From: Diadophis punctatus similis
Taxonomy: Eukaryota > Chordata > Lepidosauria > Squamata > Dipsadidae
DNA: 64,000 bases
Assembly: GCA_023053685.1 (NCBI GenBank)
Contig: JALIGW010000063.1
Location: 868,001-932,000 of the forward strand
Direction of reading: 5' to 3'
In this document: piece after piece, positions 21,901 to 31,294 of the stretch
Position numbering within the stretch: the stretch's first letter is position 1
Layout: each line of letters begins with the position of its first letter
The notes under the pieces: model-generated
Told to the model about the DNA's origin: nothing
Databases searched by the model: none
Seen by the model: the letters and a program-made list of their open reading frames with translations, nothing else
Position numbers and translations under genes: made by a program

Positions 21901-22810
21901 GCTCTCACTTGAATTCATTTCCACCCCCACCCCCCGAGGTTCTTCTCCGCTGCCCCTTGTCATCAAAGTCTGCAAAATGGGTCCTCATGAATCAGGCCAT
22001 CCAGCACATCCTGGACATTCGAGTCATCCACCAAGTGCCTGAGGACCAACAGGGGCAGGGCTTCTACTCCATGCTGTTTGTAGTGCCCAAATCCTCGGGA
22101 GGATGGAGAGCCATTTTGGACCTCAAGTGTCTCAACAGGTATGTCATCCATTAAAAAAAAAAATTCAAAATGCACACCCTGAAATCAACTCTGGCAAGTG
22201 CTCGGAAGGGAATCTACTCACGTCCATAGATCTCTTGGAGGATTACCTCCACATCCCAATTCGGCCATCTCACCGCCAATACTTACGGTTTTGCTATGCA
22301 GGGGTGCATTATGAATATGGGGTGCTCCACTTTGGCCTGTCCTCAGTGCCAAGGGTCTTCAACAAGGTCCTGGCAGCCTTGACTGCTCACCTCAGATCCA
22401 TTCCCATCAGGATCCAGTGCTATCTGGACGATATTCTCATCTCCTCAGCCTCCCCTTCTCAGGCTGAGAGAGATGTCCAGGTAGTGCTTAACACGCTGGA
22501 ACTCCAAGGCTTCTTGGTCAACCGATCCAAGAGTCAGCTTGTCCCCGCCACCAGAATTGTCCATCTGGGTGCAATCATTGATTCCCTGGGGTGTAAGGTG
22601 TACCTGTCCCAGGATCGGAGAGACAGTCTATTGGCTTTAACCCAGCAAGTTCTGAGGCAAAACTCAGCTCCACTGAATTTGCTGTCCTCCCTCCTGGGCA
22701 AGATGATTCGGCCATTCACATTGTCCCATGGGCTCACTTACACTCCAGAGACCTCCAATGGCTCCTTCCCTATCAGCGTCAGGGAAGGGCCCATTCCTCA
22801 GTCAAAGTGA
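21840..22810 (+). pseudogene. DIRS reverse transcriptase
   Basis: The N-terminal part is in one frame (LFVVPKSSGGWRAILDLKCL, ending near the poly-A run at 22154). The rest is in another (LTSIDLLEDYLHIPIRPSHR, HFGLSSVPRVFNKVLAAL, catalytic YLDDILI, FLVNRSKSQLVP). A run of A at 22153-22163 marks the frameshift. The catalytic DD pair is retained. This is the tyrosine-recombinase retrotransposon type of RT, closest to LTR-element RTs. Confidence 0.88.
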
Positions 22811-23691
22811 GACTCCAGCCCTCAGTCAGGAAGTCTCTGATTTGGTGGACCACCTCTGCTGTCCACAGGGGCACCTGCTTCCTTCCCCCAAGACAAATCT
22901 TAGTCACCACCAATGACAGCCTATCGGGTTGGGGGGTACACGCGGAAGCACAGGTGGCACAGGGCACATGGTCGTTAACTGAGACAACTCTAAGCATAAA
23001 CGTTTTGGAGCTACGGGCTGTGTTCCTTGCTCTGCAGCAGTTCAGACCTCTTGTGGAGAACTCTCATGTCATGATACTTACTGACAATGTGGCCACCAAG
23101 GTCCACATAAACAGACAGGGTGGGACCATGTTAGGACAGCTCATGTCAGAGGCCATGTGGTTGGGGCTATGGGCAGAACAATACTTATTGTCTCTTTCTG
23201 CTGAACACATCTCTGGGGTAAGCAACGTCAGGGCAGACTGGCTCAGCCGGAACCAGATAGACCACTCAGAGTGGAGCTTACACCCAGACCTTTTCCACCA
23301 ACTTGTGGGTCAATTCGGTCAACCTGTGATGGACCTTTTTGCCACCCCGGGGAATGCCCAGCTGCCCAGGTTTCTGTCCCAGTATCAAACTCAGGGTGTG
23401 GAAGGGGTGGACGCCCTCCGCTGCACCTGGCCTCAGGGGTTGCTTTACGCTTTTCCCCCCATCCCCATCATTCCGCAGGTCATCCGGAAACTCCTGGAAG
23501 AAAGAGCCGAGGTGGTACTTCTGGCACCCGACTGGCCAAGGAGAACCTGGTATGCCGACCTGGTCTCCTTGTCGGTCTCACCCCCTTGGAGGATCCCTCC
23601 GACAGAGTGGTCGCTGCTCCAGGGGTCAGTGCAGCATCCAGAGCCACACTGGTTGCAACTGACTGCCTGGCACTTGAGCGGCTCACTCTGA
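22807..23691 (+). CDS. DIRS RNase H and methyltransferase-like region
   Basis: A 294-codon open frame. The first half is RNase H (NDSLSGWGVHAEAQVAQGTW, INVLELRAVFLAL, VMILTDNVATKVHINRQGG, GVSNVRADWLSR; acidic residues D, E, D visible). The second half is the DAM/methyltransferase-like domain of DIRS (VMDLFATPGNAQLPRFLSQY, VDALRCTWPQGLLYAFPPIP, VVLLAPDWPRRTWY). It would be the C-terminal part of the RT polyprotein. Confidence 0.83.
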   Translation: MRLQPSVRKSLIWWTTSAVHRGTCFLPPRQILVTTNDSLSGWGVHAEAQVAQGTWSLTETTLSINVLELRAVFLALQQFRPLVENSHVMILTDNVATKVHINRQGGTMLGQLMSEAMWLGLWAEQYLLSLSAEHISGVSNVRADWLSRNQIDHSEWSLHPDLFHQLVGQFGQPVMDLFATPGNAQLPRFLSQYQTQGVEGVDALRCTWPQGLLYAFPPIPIIPQVIRKLLEERAEVVLLAPDWPRRTWYADLVSLSVSPPWRIPPTEWSLLQGSVQHPEPHWLQLTAWHLSGSL

Positions 23692-24762
23692 GGAGCCCCC
23701 AAATCCCTGAGGACGTTATGGAGGTCTTGCTTGACTCTCGCAGACCGTCCACGCATCGTATTTATGCAGCCTCTTGGAAGGCTTTCTGCTCATGGTGTGC
23801 TAGGGAGGGTTATTCCCCACTGGATCTTTCGGTCATAAATGTCCTTTAATTCCTATGCCAGGGGCTAGCTAAGGGTCTTTCCCCAAGTACCCTCCACCGC
23901 CAGATTGCTGCCCTGTCCACGGTGCTGTCTTGTCCCTCTCTGGGGAAACTCTCTGCTCACCCCTTAGTCTCCAGGTTCCTAAAGGGCGCAATGAATAGAT
24001 GCCCTCCTGTAGTGCATAGGTATCCTACCTGGGACTTGTCCAAAGTGTTATTAGCACTCATGGGGGGCGCCTTTGAGCCTTTGCGCTCTGTCTCTCTGGC
24101 CCACCTAACATACAAGGTGGTTTTCCTGGTGGCTGTCACCTCTGCCCATCGCATTTCCGAACTGGCAGCCCTTTCCATCAGGAGTGACCTCTGTGTGTTC
24201 CACCAGGACAGGGTGGTTTTGCGGTTGGATCCCACCTTTCTGCCAAAGGTAAACTCTTACTTTCATTGGGCTCAGGAGGTGGTATTACCTTCCTTTTACC
24301 CTTCTCCATCCTCAGACATTGAAAGACAGTGGCACCTCCTGGACGTGAGGCGCGCACTGGACACTTACATACAAAGGACCTCTGCCTTTCGCAAGACTGA
24401 GGCCTTGTTTGTCTCTTTCCACCACACTTCCTTGGGGAGAAAAGCATCCTCTGTCATGGTGGGTCAGTGGGTTTGTAATGTCATTAACACTGCATATGAA
24501 CAAATGTCCTTGCCACGACCCACCAGGATTACGGCCCATTCCACATGCAGTGGCAGCCACCACTGCGGCTTGGAACACAAGGGCTTCCATCGAGGAGATC
24601 TGCCGGACTGCCACTTGGGCATCTCCAATGCCATTTGTCCGGCACTACAGACTGAACACCTTCGCCTCTCAGGAGGCTGACCTTGGGCGCAGAGTGCTGG
24701 AACAGGTAACATTGGAGGGCGGTGGTCCCAGCAAGAATCAGGAGGCCCTCCCTGGGGACTAA
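23690..24762 (+). pseudogene. DIRS tyrosine recombinase, broken
   Basis: The N-terminal SAM-like region (PQIPEDVMEVLLDSRRPSTH, IYAASWKAFCSWCAREGYSP) stops at 23849. The catalytic domain continues from about 23922 with the first catalytic arginine in TSAHRISELAAL. The HxxR box reads AHSTC, so the arginine is Cys. Just after it the frame shifts to one encoding ATWASPMPFVRHYRLNTFA, which holds the catalytic tyrosine. The enzyme would catalyse strand exchange of the circular cDNA with its target; this copy cannot. Confidence 0.85.
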
Positions 24763-24777
24763 ATTACTTTGGTATGT

Positions 24778-24871
24778 CCCAATCTTGGCGGCTAGCTCCA
24801 CCCACTATGGAGAATGAGACGTTGTACTTACCTGAGACGTCCATTCTCGTAGGGTGGAGCTAGCCGCCAAG
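24778..24871. repeat. DIRS internal complementary region
   Basis: Its left half is the complement of the element's left end and its right half the complement of the right end, joined at CCCACTAT|GGAGAATGAG (24808/24809). It is a stored copy of the circle junction, used as template when both ends are completed and joined. Confidence 0.88.
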
Positions 24872-25091
24872 TCCCTCCCTTCTAACATGTTCTGGCTGGA
24901 CAAGGAGCCTATTACTCGTATAGTCATTAAGTATCTAAGTGTATTAGTGTACATAGTTATCTTCTCTCTGTAGGTAGTTAGGTTAGGTAGTTAGGTCTCT
25001 CACATATCAACTTGTGTGTAATTTTCTGTGATTGGACAGTTAATAAACTTGTTAGATTGATGGCACTTGAGTCTGGCATTTATCCCTCGTC

Positions 25092-25242
25092 AAAAGAGGG
25101 GGAATCTAGGCCTAGAGCCACCTTTTATACTTTTCCAGACTCAGTCATAATTGGCTAGAAGGCTGTGCCAATACCCAATCTTGGCGGCTAGCTCCACCCT
25201 ACGAGAATGGACGTCTCAGGTAAGTACAACGTCTCATTCTCC
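25092..25242 (-). repeat. DIRS right terminal inverted repeat plus extension
   Basis: Complement of the left repeat, followed by about 40 bp (GAATGGACGTCTCAGGTAAG, TACAACGTCTCATTCTCC) that the left end lacks. The extension is matched by the internal complementary region, as expected for DIRS elements. Confidence 0.88.
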
Positions 25243-25285
25243 AAAGCACCTGAAGGCTGGACAAGAAGCAATGGGTGACTTGGCT
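25243..25285 (+). mobile_element. CR1 fragment, right half
   Basis: AAAGCACCTGAAGGCTGGAC continues the CR1 interrupted at 18913. The intact arrangement is seen at 4640-4690 on the minus strand. Confidence 0.85.
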
Positions 25286-25933
25286 CCTAATTGGCCAAAA
25301 GTTGCTGCACAAAGAATCCAAGATTTTCAAAACAAAGAAAGATATAGCCATCCTCAGTAAGGGTGGCACATTTAAATGTATTAACTGATGCAAATGTACC
25401 TTCCAAATTGTCAAGTATTGAGTTCAATCTTCCAAATCCCTTACAGTGAATATACTTCTATTTGTGGATCTCCAGAGATAGAAGATGTAATACATCTATT
25501 ATTTTGAATGTCAATTCTGTAAGAAAGTAAGAGATCAATATCTTGGATTGCACATTAGAGAAACAAGATATTGGGATCCTAGTATTTTAACAAATGTATT
25601 TCCTGTGTGCTCAGAATTCAAAAATTGCATATAATGAAGTCCTTTTTGGAGGGAACATATAGTCAGATTGTAGTAAATTCTGGAGTCATAAAGAAATACT
25701 ATTTTCATTCCTTATGTTTATTCTATTGCCCTTTTTTAAAAAAAATCTACATTTACATGCTATTTTTTAATGTTCTGTGTTTTATATTCTGTATCTTGTT
25801 ATGGTCTAATGACTAATCACCAGCAAACTGTTCTAATATGTGCATGAGAAAAAAGTTGGATTCATTGAAAGCTAAAAATTGGGACTTGGTAGGACTCCAA
25901 ATATAACACAGCACTCTTCATTGCTTTTTTCAG
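25286..25933. other. V2R-B intron 2, distal part
   Basis: Intron sequence homologous (inverted) to V2R-A 2337-2870. No gene or further element is seen. Confidence 0.55.
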
Positions 25934-26725
25934 CTGAGTAATAGAATTGCTTCAGAGGCTCTGAGTGATAAAAGTAAATTCCCTTTTTTCCATCCGATGC
26001 TCCCCAAAGAAGATTTCCAGTACTCAGGAATTCTCCAACTGCTCCTCCATTTCGGATGGACCTTGATTGGTCTCTTTGCTCCAGACACAGAGAAGGGAGA
26101 GAATTTCATGAGAACTTTTACTCCTCTGCTTGTCAAGAATAGAATTTGTGTTGTTATATCACAACAATTCTCAATGATTGGACACACACCACCCCTCAGA
26201 GATGCCCTCTCTAAGTGGAAACAAGTCAATGTCTTTGTTCACTTCATAGAAGATGATTCTCTTTGGGGCAGAATTCGTAGTTTCCATTTAACGTTTAAAG
26301 GTCTGCCAGGTCCCATTGAAGGGAATGTCTGGATCATGACAATGCTTGGAGTATATGCAATAAGAAAGAACATGCTTCTCAAATACGTCCATAGTATTTG
26401 GACCTTTGCTCATCAGTGGAAAAAGAGTTGGAATAAAGATGATGCCTATAAACATACTTTCTTTGTGGAACCTGAATTTCAAGATGAGTATTTTCACTGT
26501 TCTGTTTCAAAGCACATCTTTTCTGTCAAAGGCCGGAGAAGATGCACCCAGAAAGAAACACTGGAGAACCAAGAGAAAAAGAATGGGATGCAGATCACAA
26601 ATGGAGGCATTACTTATAGTGTCAGTAAGATTCTGGCCCATGCCTTAAAAGCTGCATCCAATTCCAAGAGAAGAAGGAAGAAGGGAGAAGAAAGTTTGGG
26701 GGCTCCAAGGTTGCAGCCATGGAAG
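25934..26725 (+). CDS. V2R-B exon 3
   Basis: This 792-bp exon is fully open (264 codons) between TTTTTCAG and GGAAG|GTATGG. It contains [36 protein letters not shown] and GRRRCTQ. It is 12 codons longer than exon 3 of V2R-A; the visible insertions include a DEYF segment around the PEF motif and extra residues near the C-terminal end. Confidence 0.9.
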
Positions 26726-28459
26726 GTATGGGGTCTCAACAAGGATCCATCAAATTAAATTCCTTTTCAGGGTCTTTGGAGCTCTCTGAGCTTGGTAGTT
26801 TAAGAGCTTAAACTTCTGTACAACATCTTGTACTTATTGGAATAGCACTGCATCCTCCCTTCTACATCCAAGACGTTTTGTATATTCAAAAAAATGTTCC
26901 CAGATTCCTTCTGATTTTAAGCTCCTTTAAACCATCATGGCTCTTCTCCTTGTTCTCTTTCCTCAAGGCTAAAAGTAGCTCCTTTGATCTCTTCCTTCTT
27001 TGTCCTTGCATAAAGCTGATGAATATTATGTGCAATGTCTTCTCCAAGTGTGGTTCCTACAAGATGACCTGGAATGATTTCCCTGGATCATTAATGATGT
27101 TATTATCATATTAATTATCATTATTATATCATGAAAATATTATATCATGAAAATATTACTACTACTTTATGATAATTACTAACCATTCTACATACAGAAT
27201 AATGTGAGCAAACCTACAAATGAAATCTTTAAGGAAGATATAGATTGTCATTCATTTCTTGTTATACAAGATACAATCATGTATCATATCAGGCATGTCA
27301 AACATGCGGCAAGGCCAAAAAAAATCCTGATACGTCATGATATGGCCCACGATGGGATCGTATTTGACACCCCTGGATTTGACACCCCTAGATGCTAAAA
27401 ATTGCTTCGTCTCCAACTGGATTTTACTTATGCACCTCTCTGTCTCTCATGAAATCATATTTTTATTTTCTGGAAGCTGAGAATCTTTTTATATGAGATC
27501 AAGATAGCTTTGTCTAAACATTATTATATTTTTTGCATCACAAAATCATGATTTATCTACTTCCTTAATTAATGAAAATATAGAAAAAGCAATCACCAAG
27601 GTCTAATTGTTGTTCATAAATCCCGAATTTTATCAGTAACATTAAAATATATTTGGGTACAACTTTTAAGACAGTCGTATACATGTAACTATCTCATATC
27701 ATCCAGTGCTCAATTAACTATATCCCCATTCATCACATCATGAAACATTTTGTTAATTCTTTGCTGAAAACATTTTATGCCACCACCATTCACAAAATCT
27801 ATTAAGGAAGTGAAAGGAGATGTGGGAATGGGTTCGGAGGACCAGAGGAAGAGATGCTGCATAGGGAAGGATCAGATAAGATGGGAGGAGGGGGAAATGA
27901 AGCCACAGCTGTGTAACAGGCAGAGAAAGAAAATGAGAGAAGGTCCTCCCTAATTTGTTTGTCTGTCAAGAGAGGCAGTGAAATATTTGTACCTTCACAC
28001 TTGCAAGATACTGTTAATAATCTTACAATAAAATGGAATTAGTTCACCTGGTCATTTTTCCTGTTCGCTCTACCTGAATGAAGATTAGCCTTGCAACTTT
28101 CTTCTTAACCAATCCTTGCTTTCTAGTAATCACACTGTTCTTTTCAAGGAGTTTATGAATACTTTAGTTATTTGGGGGTTTTCTTCAATTGATTTGTGAC
28201 CTTTCCTAAAATATTCCCTAAAATTGACAATTTTTGTCAATTATATCTTCTCACTAATTTTTTTTGTCAATATACTATTGAGAACTATTACTGAACCTTT
28301 GTCCTAGAGTTTTGGAGATAGTGGCAACACTCGTTCTCCCAACTCACAATATTTGCAAGTTAAACAACTGTAGAAGAAAGATTCAAATGTAAAAAGAGCA
28401 TGTGTGAGATAAGAAAACAAGATTTTTAACTTTAAAATTCCTTAATGTTTTCATTCTAG
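26726..28459. other. V2R-B intron 3
   Basis: Aligns inverted with 1-1580 of V2R-A. It has short AT tandem units near 27120-27165, a hAT-like insertion at 27289-27392, and near 27930-27960 the empty site for the LTR found in V2R-A. Confidence 0.6.
27289..27392. mobile_element. Small hAT-like element in V2R-B intron 3
   Basis: Starts CAGGCATGTCAAACATGCGG and ends with GTATTTGACACCCCTGGATT plus a repeat of TTTGACACCCCTAG. V2R-A lacks it at the equivalent place (about 1025-1040), so it inserted after the two loci separated. No clear target duplication remains. Confidence 0.6.
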
Positions 28460-28672
28460 TTCCATCTATTTCTAAAGAAGAAGGAATGGTACAATCTGTC
28501 TTTGTTGAAGATGTACTTGGACCAAAATGGACACTTAGCAGCAGACCTGAAGATCATTAGTAGGGTGTTTCTCCCCATGGAAAATCCCATCAACATGGAA
28601 TTGGGGAGGTTTGAAAGGCAGAGAATGATAATCAAGCAAGATGCTTTGTCACATCTAAAGTTGGTGAACAAG
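28460..28672 (+). CDS. V2R-B exon 4
   Basis: The acceptor is ATTCTAG|TTC and the donor is ACAAG|GTGAGG. This 213-bp open exon encodes FHLFLKKKEWYNLSLLKMYL, then a QNGHLAADLKII-type stretch, the end of the Venus-flytrap domain. It has the same length as exon 4 of V2R-C. Confidence 0.85.
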
Positions 28673-29269
28673 GTGAGGAAAATATTGATATCCTTCCCCC
28701 TCCCCCCCCAAAAAAAGACTTACAATCCATTTCAAGTGGACTAAACCTAACTAACCTTGGCTGAGAATTGAATGTGTGGAGTACAACATCTATAATTTTC
28801 CTTGACAGATAGGGAGGCTTTAGATCTATTGACCAAGCTTTCCTTCAGATGCTATAATGCTGAATACTGTTATAAGCTGAGTCAGCTAAACGCAACATGA
28901 GGTTTGGGGTAATTATTACCTAGGACACAAATCTCTGCCATTTTATGTCCCTTCTGCTGTTTAGTATCTCTATAAGACTGGTGAGAAAGAGCCTCATATG
29001 CTGAGGATTTTGGTGTTACTAGCTTCAGGGTCACTAGTTTCTTATCTTCAAATATCAAAGATGAAGGCAATTCTGTAGACCAGGGCCTGACTTCAGGTTT
29101 GGTCTCAATCTGATGAAATGGAATCAAGACTGGATGGAAGTCCTATTGGTCCCAGTGGGAAATAAGCTTCATATTGACCTGGTTGGAGTCAGGTATCTCC
29201 CAAAATGGCAGGTCTAGCGTCTGCAATGTTTTTAATCAGCTGAGACCATAGTTATACATCCCTCCCTGA
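28673..29269. other. V2R-B intron 4, proximal part
   Basis: Aligns inverted with V2R-C intron 4 (about 49060-49560). No gene is seen. Confidence 0.5.
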
Positions 29270-29870
29270 CTCAATTATTATAGAAAGAAACTATCATGTT
29301 TTTTGATCTGATCGCAAACTCCATAGAGGAGGCGGTGTTGCCATCTTTTACAAAAAGTCCTTAAAACTCAAAAAAATCCAAGTAACACACAATCTTGCTC
29401 TTTCTGAGACTATCTTCTGTGAACTATCTTTAAACACTACATTACGATTTCTACTATGCTACAGCGCCCCAGACTACGACATTGAACATGCGAATAAGTT
29501 AACCTCGCTCCTAACGTGGGCAGCCTCCAGCCCACACCCTCTCATCTTTCTTGGCGACCTAAATCTACCTCTTATCAAATGGTCCCTCAACGAATGTTCC
29601 ACAGAACCTATACACTCAACCCTGTACAATGCTGTAACCAATCTAGGGCTGGATCAACTAGTATCCAACAACACTAGACTCAATAACTGCCTTGATCTCA
29701 TCTTCTGTAACAGTTCAGTGCGTCCTCTTCGCAGATGATGTAAAACTATTCAACACCACAGACAATACTACAATGCTTCAAAAAGACCTTGACTTTATAT
29801 CTGAATGGTTAAACAAGTAGCAACTACCAATCTCTATCAACAAATGCTCAGTTTTACACATTGGCGGAAA
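29270..29870 (+). mobile_element. CR1-superfamily LINE (Rex1/Babar-like?), endonuclease joined to RT by deletion
   Basis: Encodes an endonuclease piece (RGGGVAIFYKKSLKLKKIQV, FLGDLNLPL, NNCLDLIFCNSSV). Near 29725 it jumps directly to RT sequence (FADDVKLFNTTDNTTMLQKD, INKCSVLHIG). Hundreds of codons are missing between. The clade is inferred by resemblance. Confidence 0.62.
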
Positions 29871-30214
29871 GGGAGGGAGGAACAGAGAGTGGGAATGCAT
29901 GGGGGGGAGGAAAAATTTTTTTGGCTGGAACTGTACCAGTCGGAGAAAGCCCCTCAAGACTCCAAATCAAACTAATAAAGAATATGGGTTTCTATTTCCC
30001 TGTTAATTTGTGTCACCTAATTGTATTGTTTCAACAGAAAGGACCTTGTGTGGATATCCCTTTCCCACCCAGAGCTCACACTCATAATGCACATGGTGCA
30101 TCAAAAGATCCCTGACTCACCATTTTTGATGGACACATTCTCATGACCTCACCTCACTATAGTTTTAGAAACTAGTCAGTTTTAGTTTTAGTTTACCTGC
30201 ATGGCAGCCATATA

Positions 30215-30640
30215 AACTGATCAAAGCTCCGGGACCGCATTCTACCTCACACTTCCCTTCGACCAGTCAGGTCCCACAGAGTGGGTCTCCTCCAGGTCCC
30301 ATCAACCAAACATTGTCGTCTGGCGGGGCCAAAGGGGAGGGCCTTCTCTGTAGAGGCCCATACTCTCTGGAACCAACTTCCCCCAGAGATAAGAATTGTC
30401 CCCACCTTGTTGGCCTTCCGAAAAGCCGTGAAGACATGGCTCTTCCTGCAGGCGGGGTTTTGAGACAACTGTATCTTGGTCTCCCCCGTGTATGTAGGAT
30501 TTTTTATGTTTTTAAAATGTATTTTAAATTGTTTTTAATCATATTGTTTAGTGGTTCTTCAAATGTTGTACACCGGCCTGAGTCCCCAGGGAGTAGGGCG
30601 GCATATAAGAATCCTAAATAAATAAATAAATAAACAAACA
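30215..30640 (+). mobile_element. L2 LINE 3' end
   Basis: Matches the 3' part of the L2 at 31295-34095 in the opposite strand: GGACCGCATTCTACCTCACA, an LWNQLPPEIRIVPTLLAFRK ORF end, then GAGTAGGGCGGCATATAAGA and a (AAATA)n tail. Confidence 0.8.
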
Positions 30641-31294
30641 AATAAATATACAAATGAAGAACATCATATTTAAGGTTGACAGCCTCTACTTGTAAGGATT
30701 TTTTTCTTTGAATCTTAACTAGGAGATAGTTTTGGATTATTTTCAAAAGGAGCTTTGCACTCCGGAAGAAATCTTTCCAGATCTTACTGATTAGAAGTTT
30801 CTTTCTTAATGACAGTTTTAATCTGTTTTAAATAAATTAAAAATAAATTAAAATTTAAATAAATAAATTAATGTACACCAATCAATCATTCAATTAGTCA
30901 GTGGGGGTGTTACTTGGAACACTGACATAATCTTTATAAAGATGATAAATGGAATAGAAATTTAATACATTTTTTACAATAAAGTTTGGTCTAAAATTTA
31001 AAATAAGTGAATATCTTATTTTAAAATCATGCATGTATGTAGTATGGAGGAATCCATGTTAATTCCACTATGAGGAGGAACACACTGGTTGTCACTTGAT
31101 GCTTAAATCTTTTCTCAATTTCATTCCTCCAGACTTTATTAAGTAGAAAGGTCCATTTTTGCAATCTGATATGCCCCAAGAAAAAGGAGGAACTAAATTA
31201 GGCATCCGCCTCCAATTGTATTCCTGCAATCATTTGGAAGTAGTCAGAGATTTCATATTTTCTATCTGAAGCCCAGAGACTACTTGGCTAATTT
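30641..31294. other. V2R-B intron 4, middle part
   Basis: AT-rich intron. About 31090-31180 aligns inverted with V2R-C near 48170-48240 (CAATTTCATTCCTCCAGACT). No gene is seen. Confidence 0.5.

Larger units (their letters stand above)
18914..25242 (+). mobile_element. DIRS-type tyrosine-recombinase retrotransposon (about 6.3 kb)
   Basis: The element has the full architecture of the DIRS order: terminal inverted repeats at both ends, an internal complementary region at 24778-24871, and in order gag remnant, reverse transcriptase/RNase H, a methyltransferase-like domain and a tyrosine recombinase. It replicates through an RNA intermediate and re-enters the genome as a circle using the recombinase. 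It lies in intron 2 of V2R-B, inside a CR1. The 7-bp ATTCTCC occurs at both junctions (18907-18913, 25236-25242), once in the CR1 target and once, as complement, in the internal region. Stops and a frameshift in the recombinase make this copy inactive, but the preserved ends indicate a fairly recent insertion. Confidence 0.93.

Noticed and set aside
18914..25242. An endogenous retrovirus in V2R-B intron 2
   Set aside because: Inverted rather than direct terminal repeats, an internal complementary region and a tyrosine recombinase instead of an integrase show a DIRS element.
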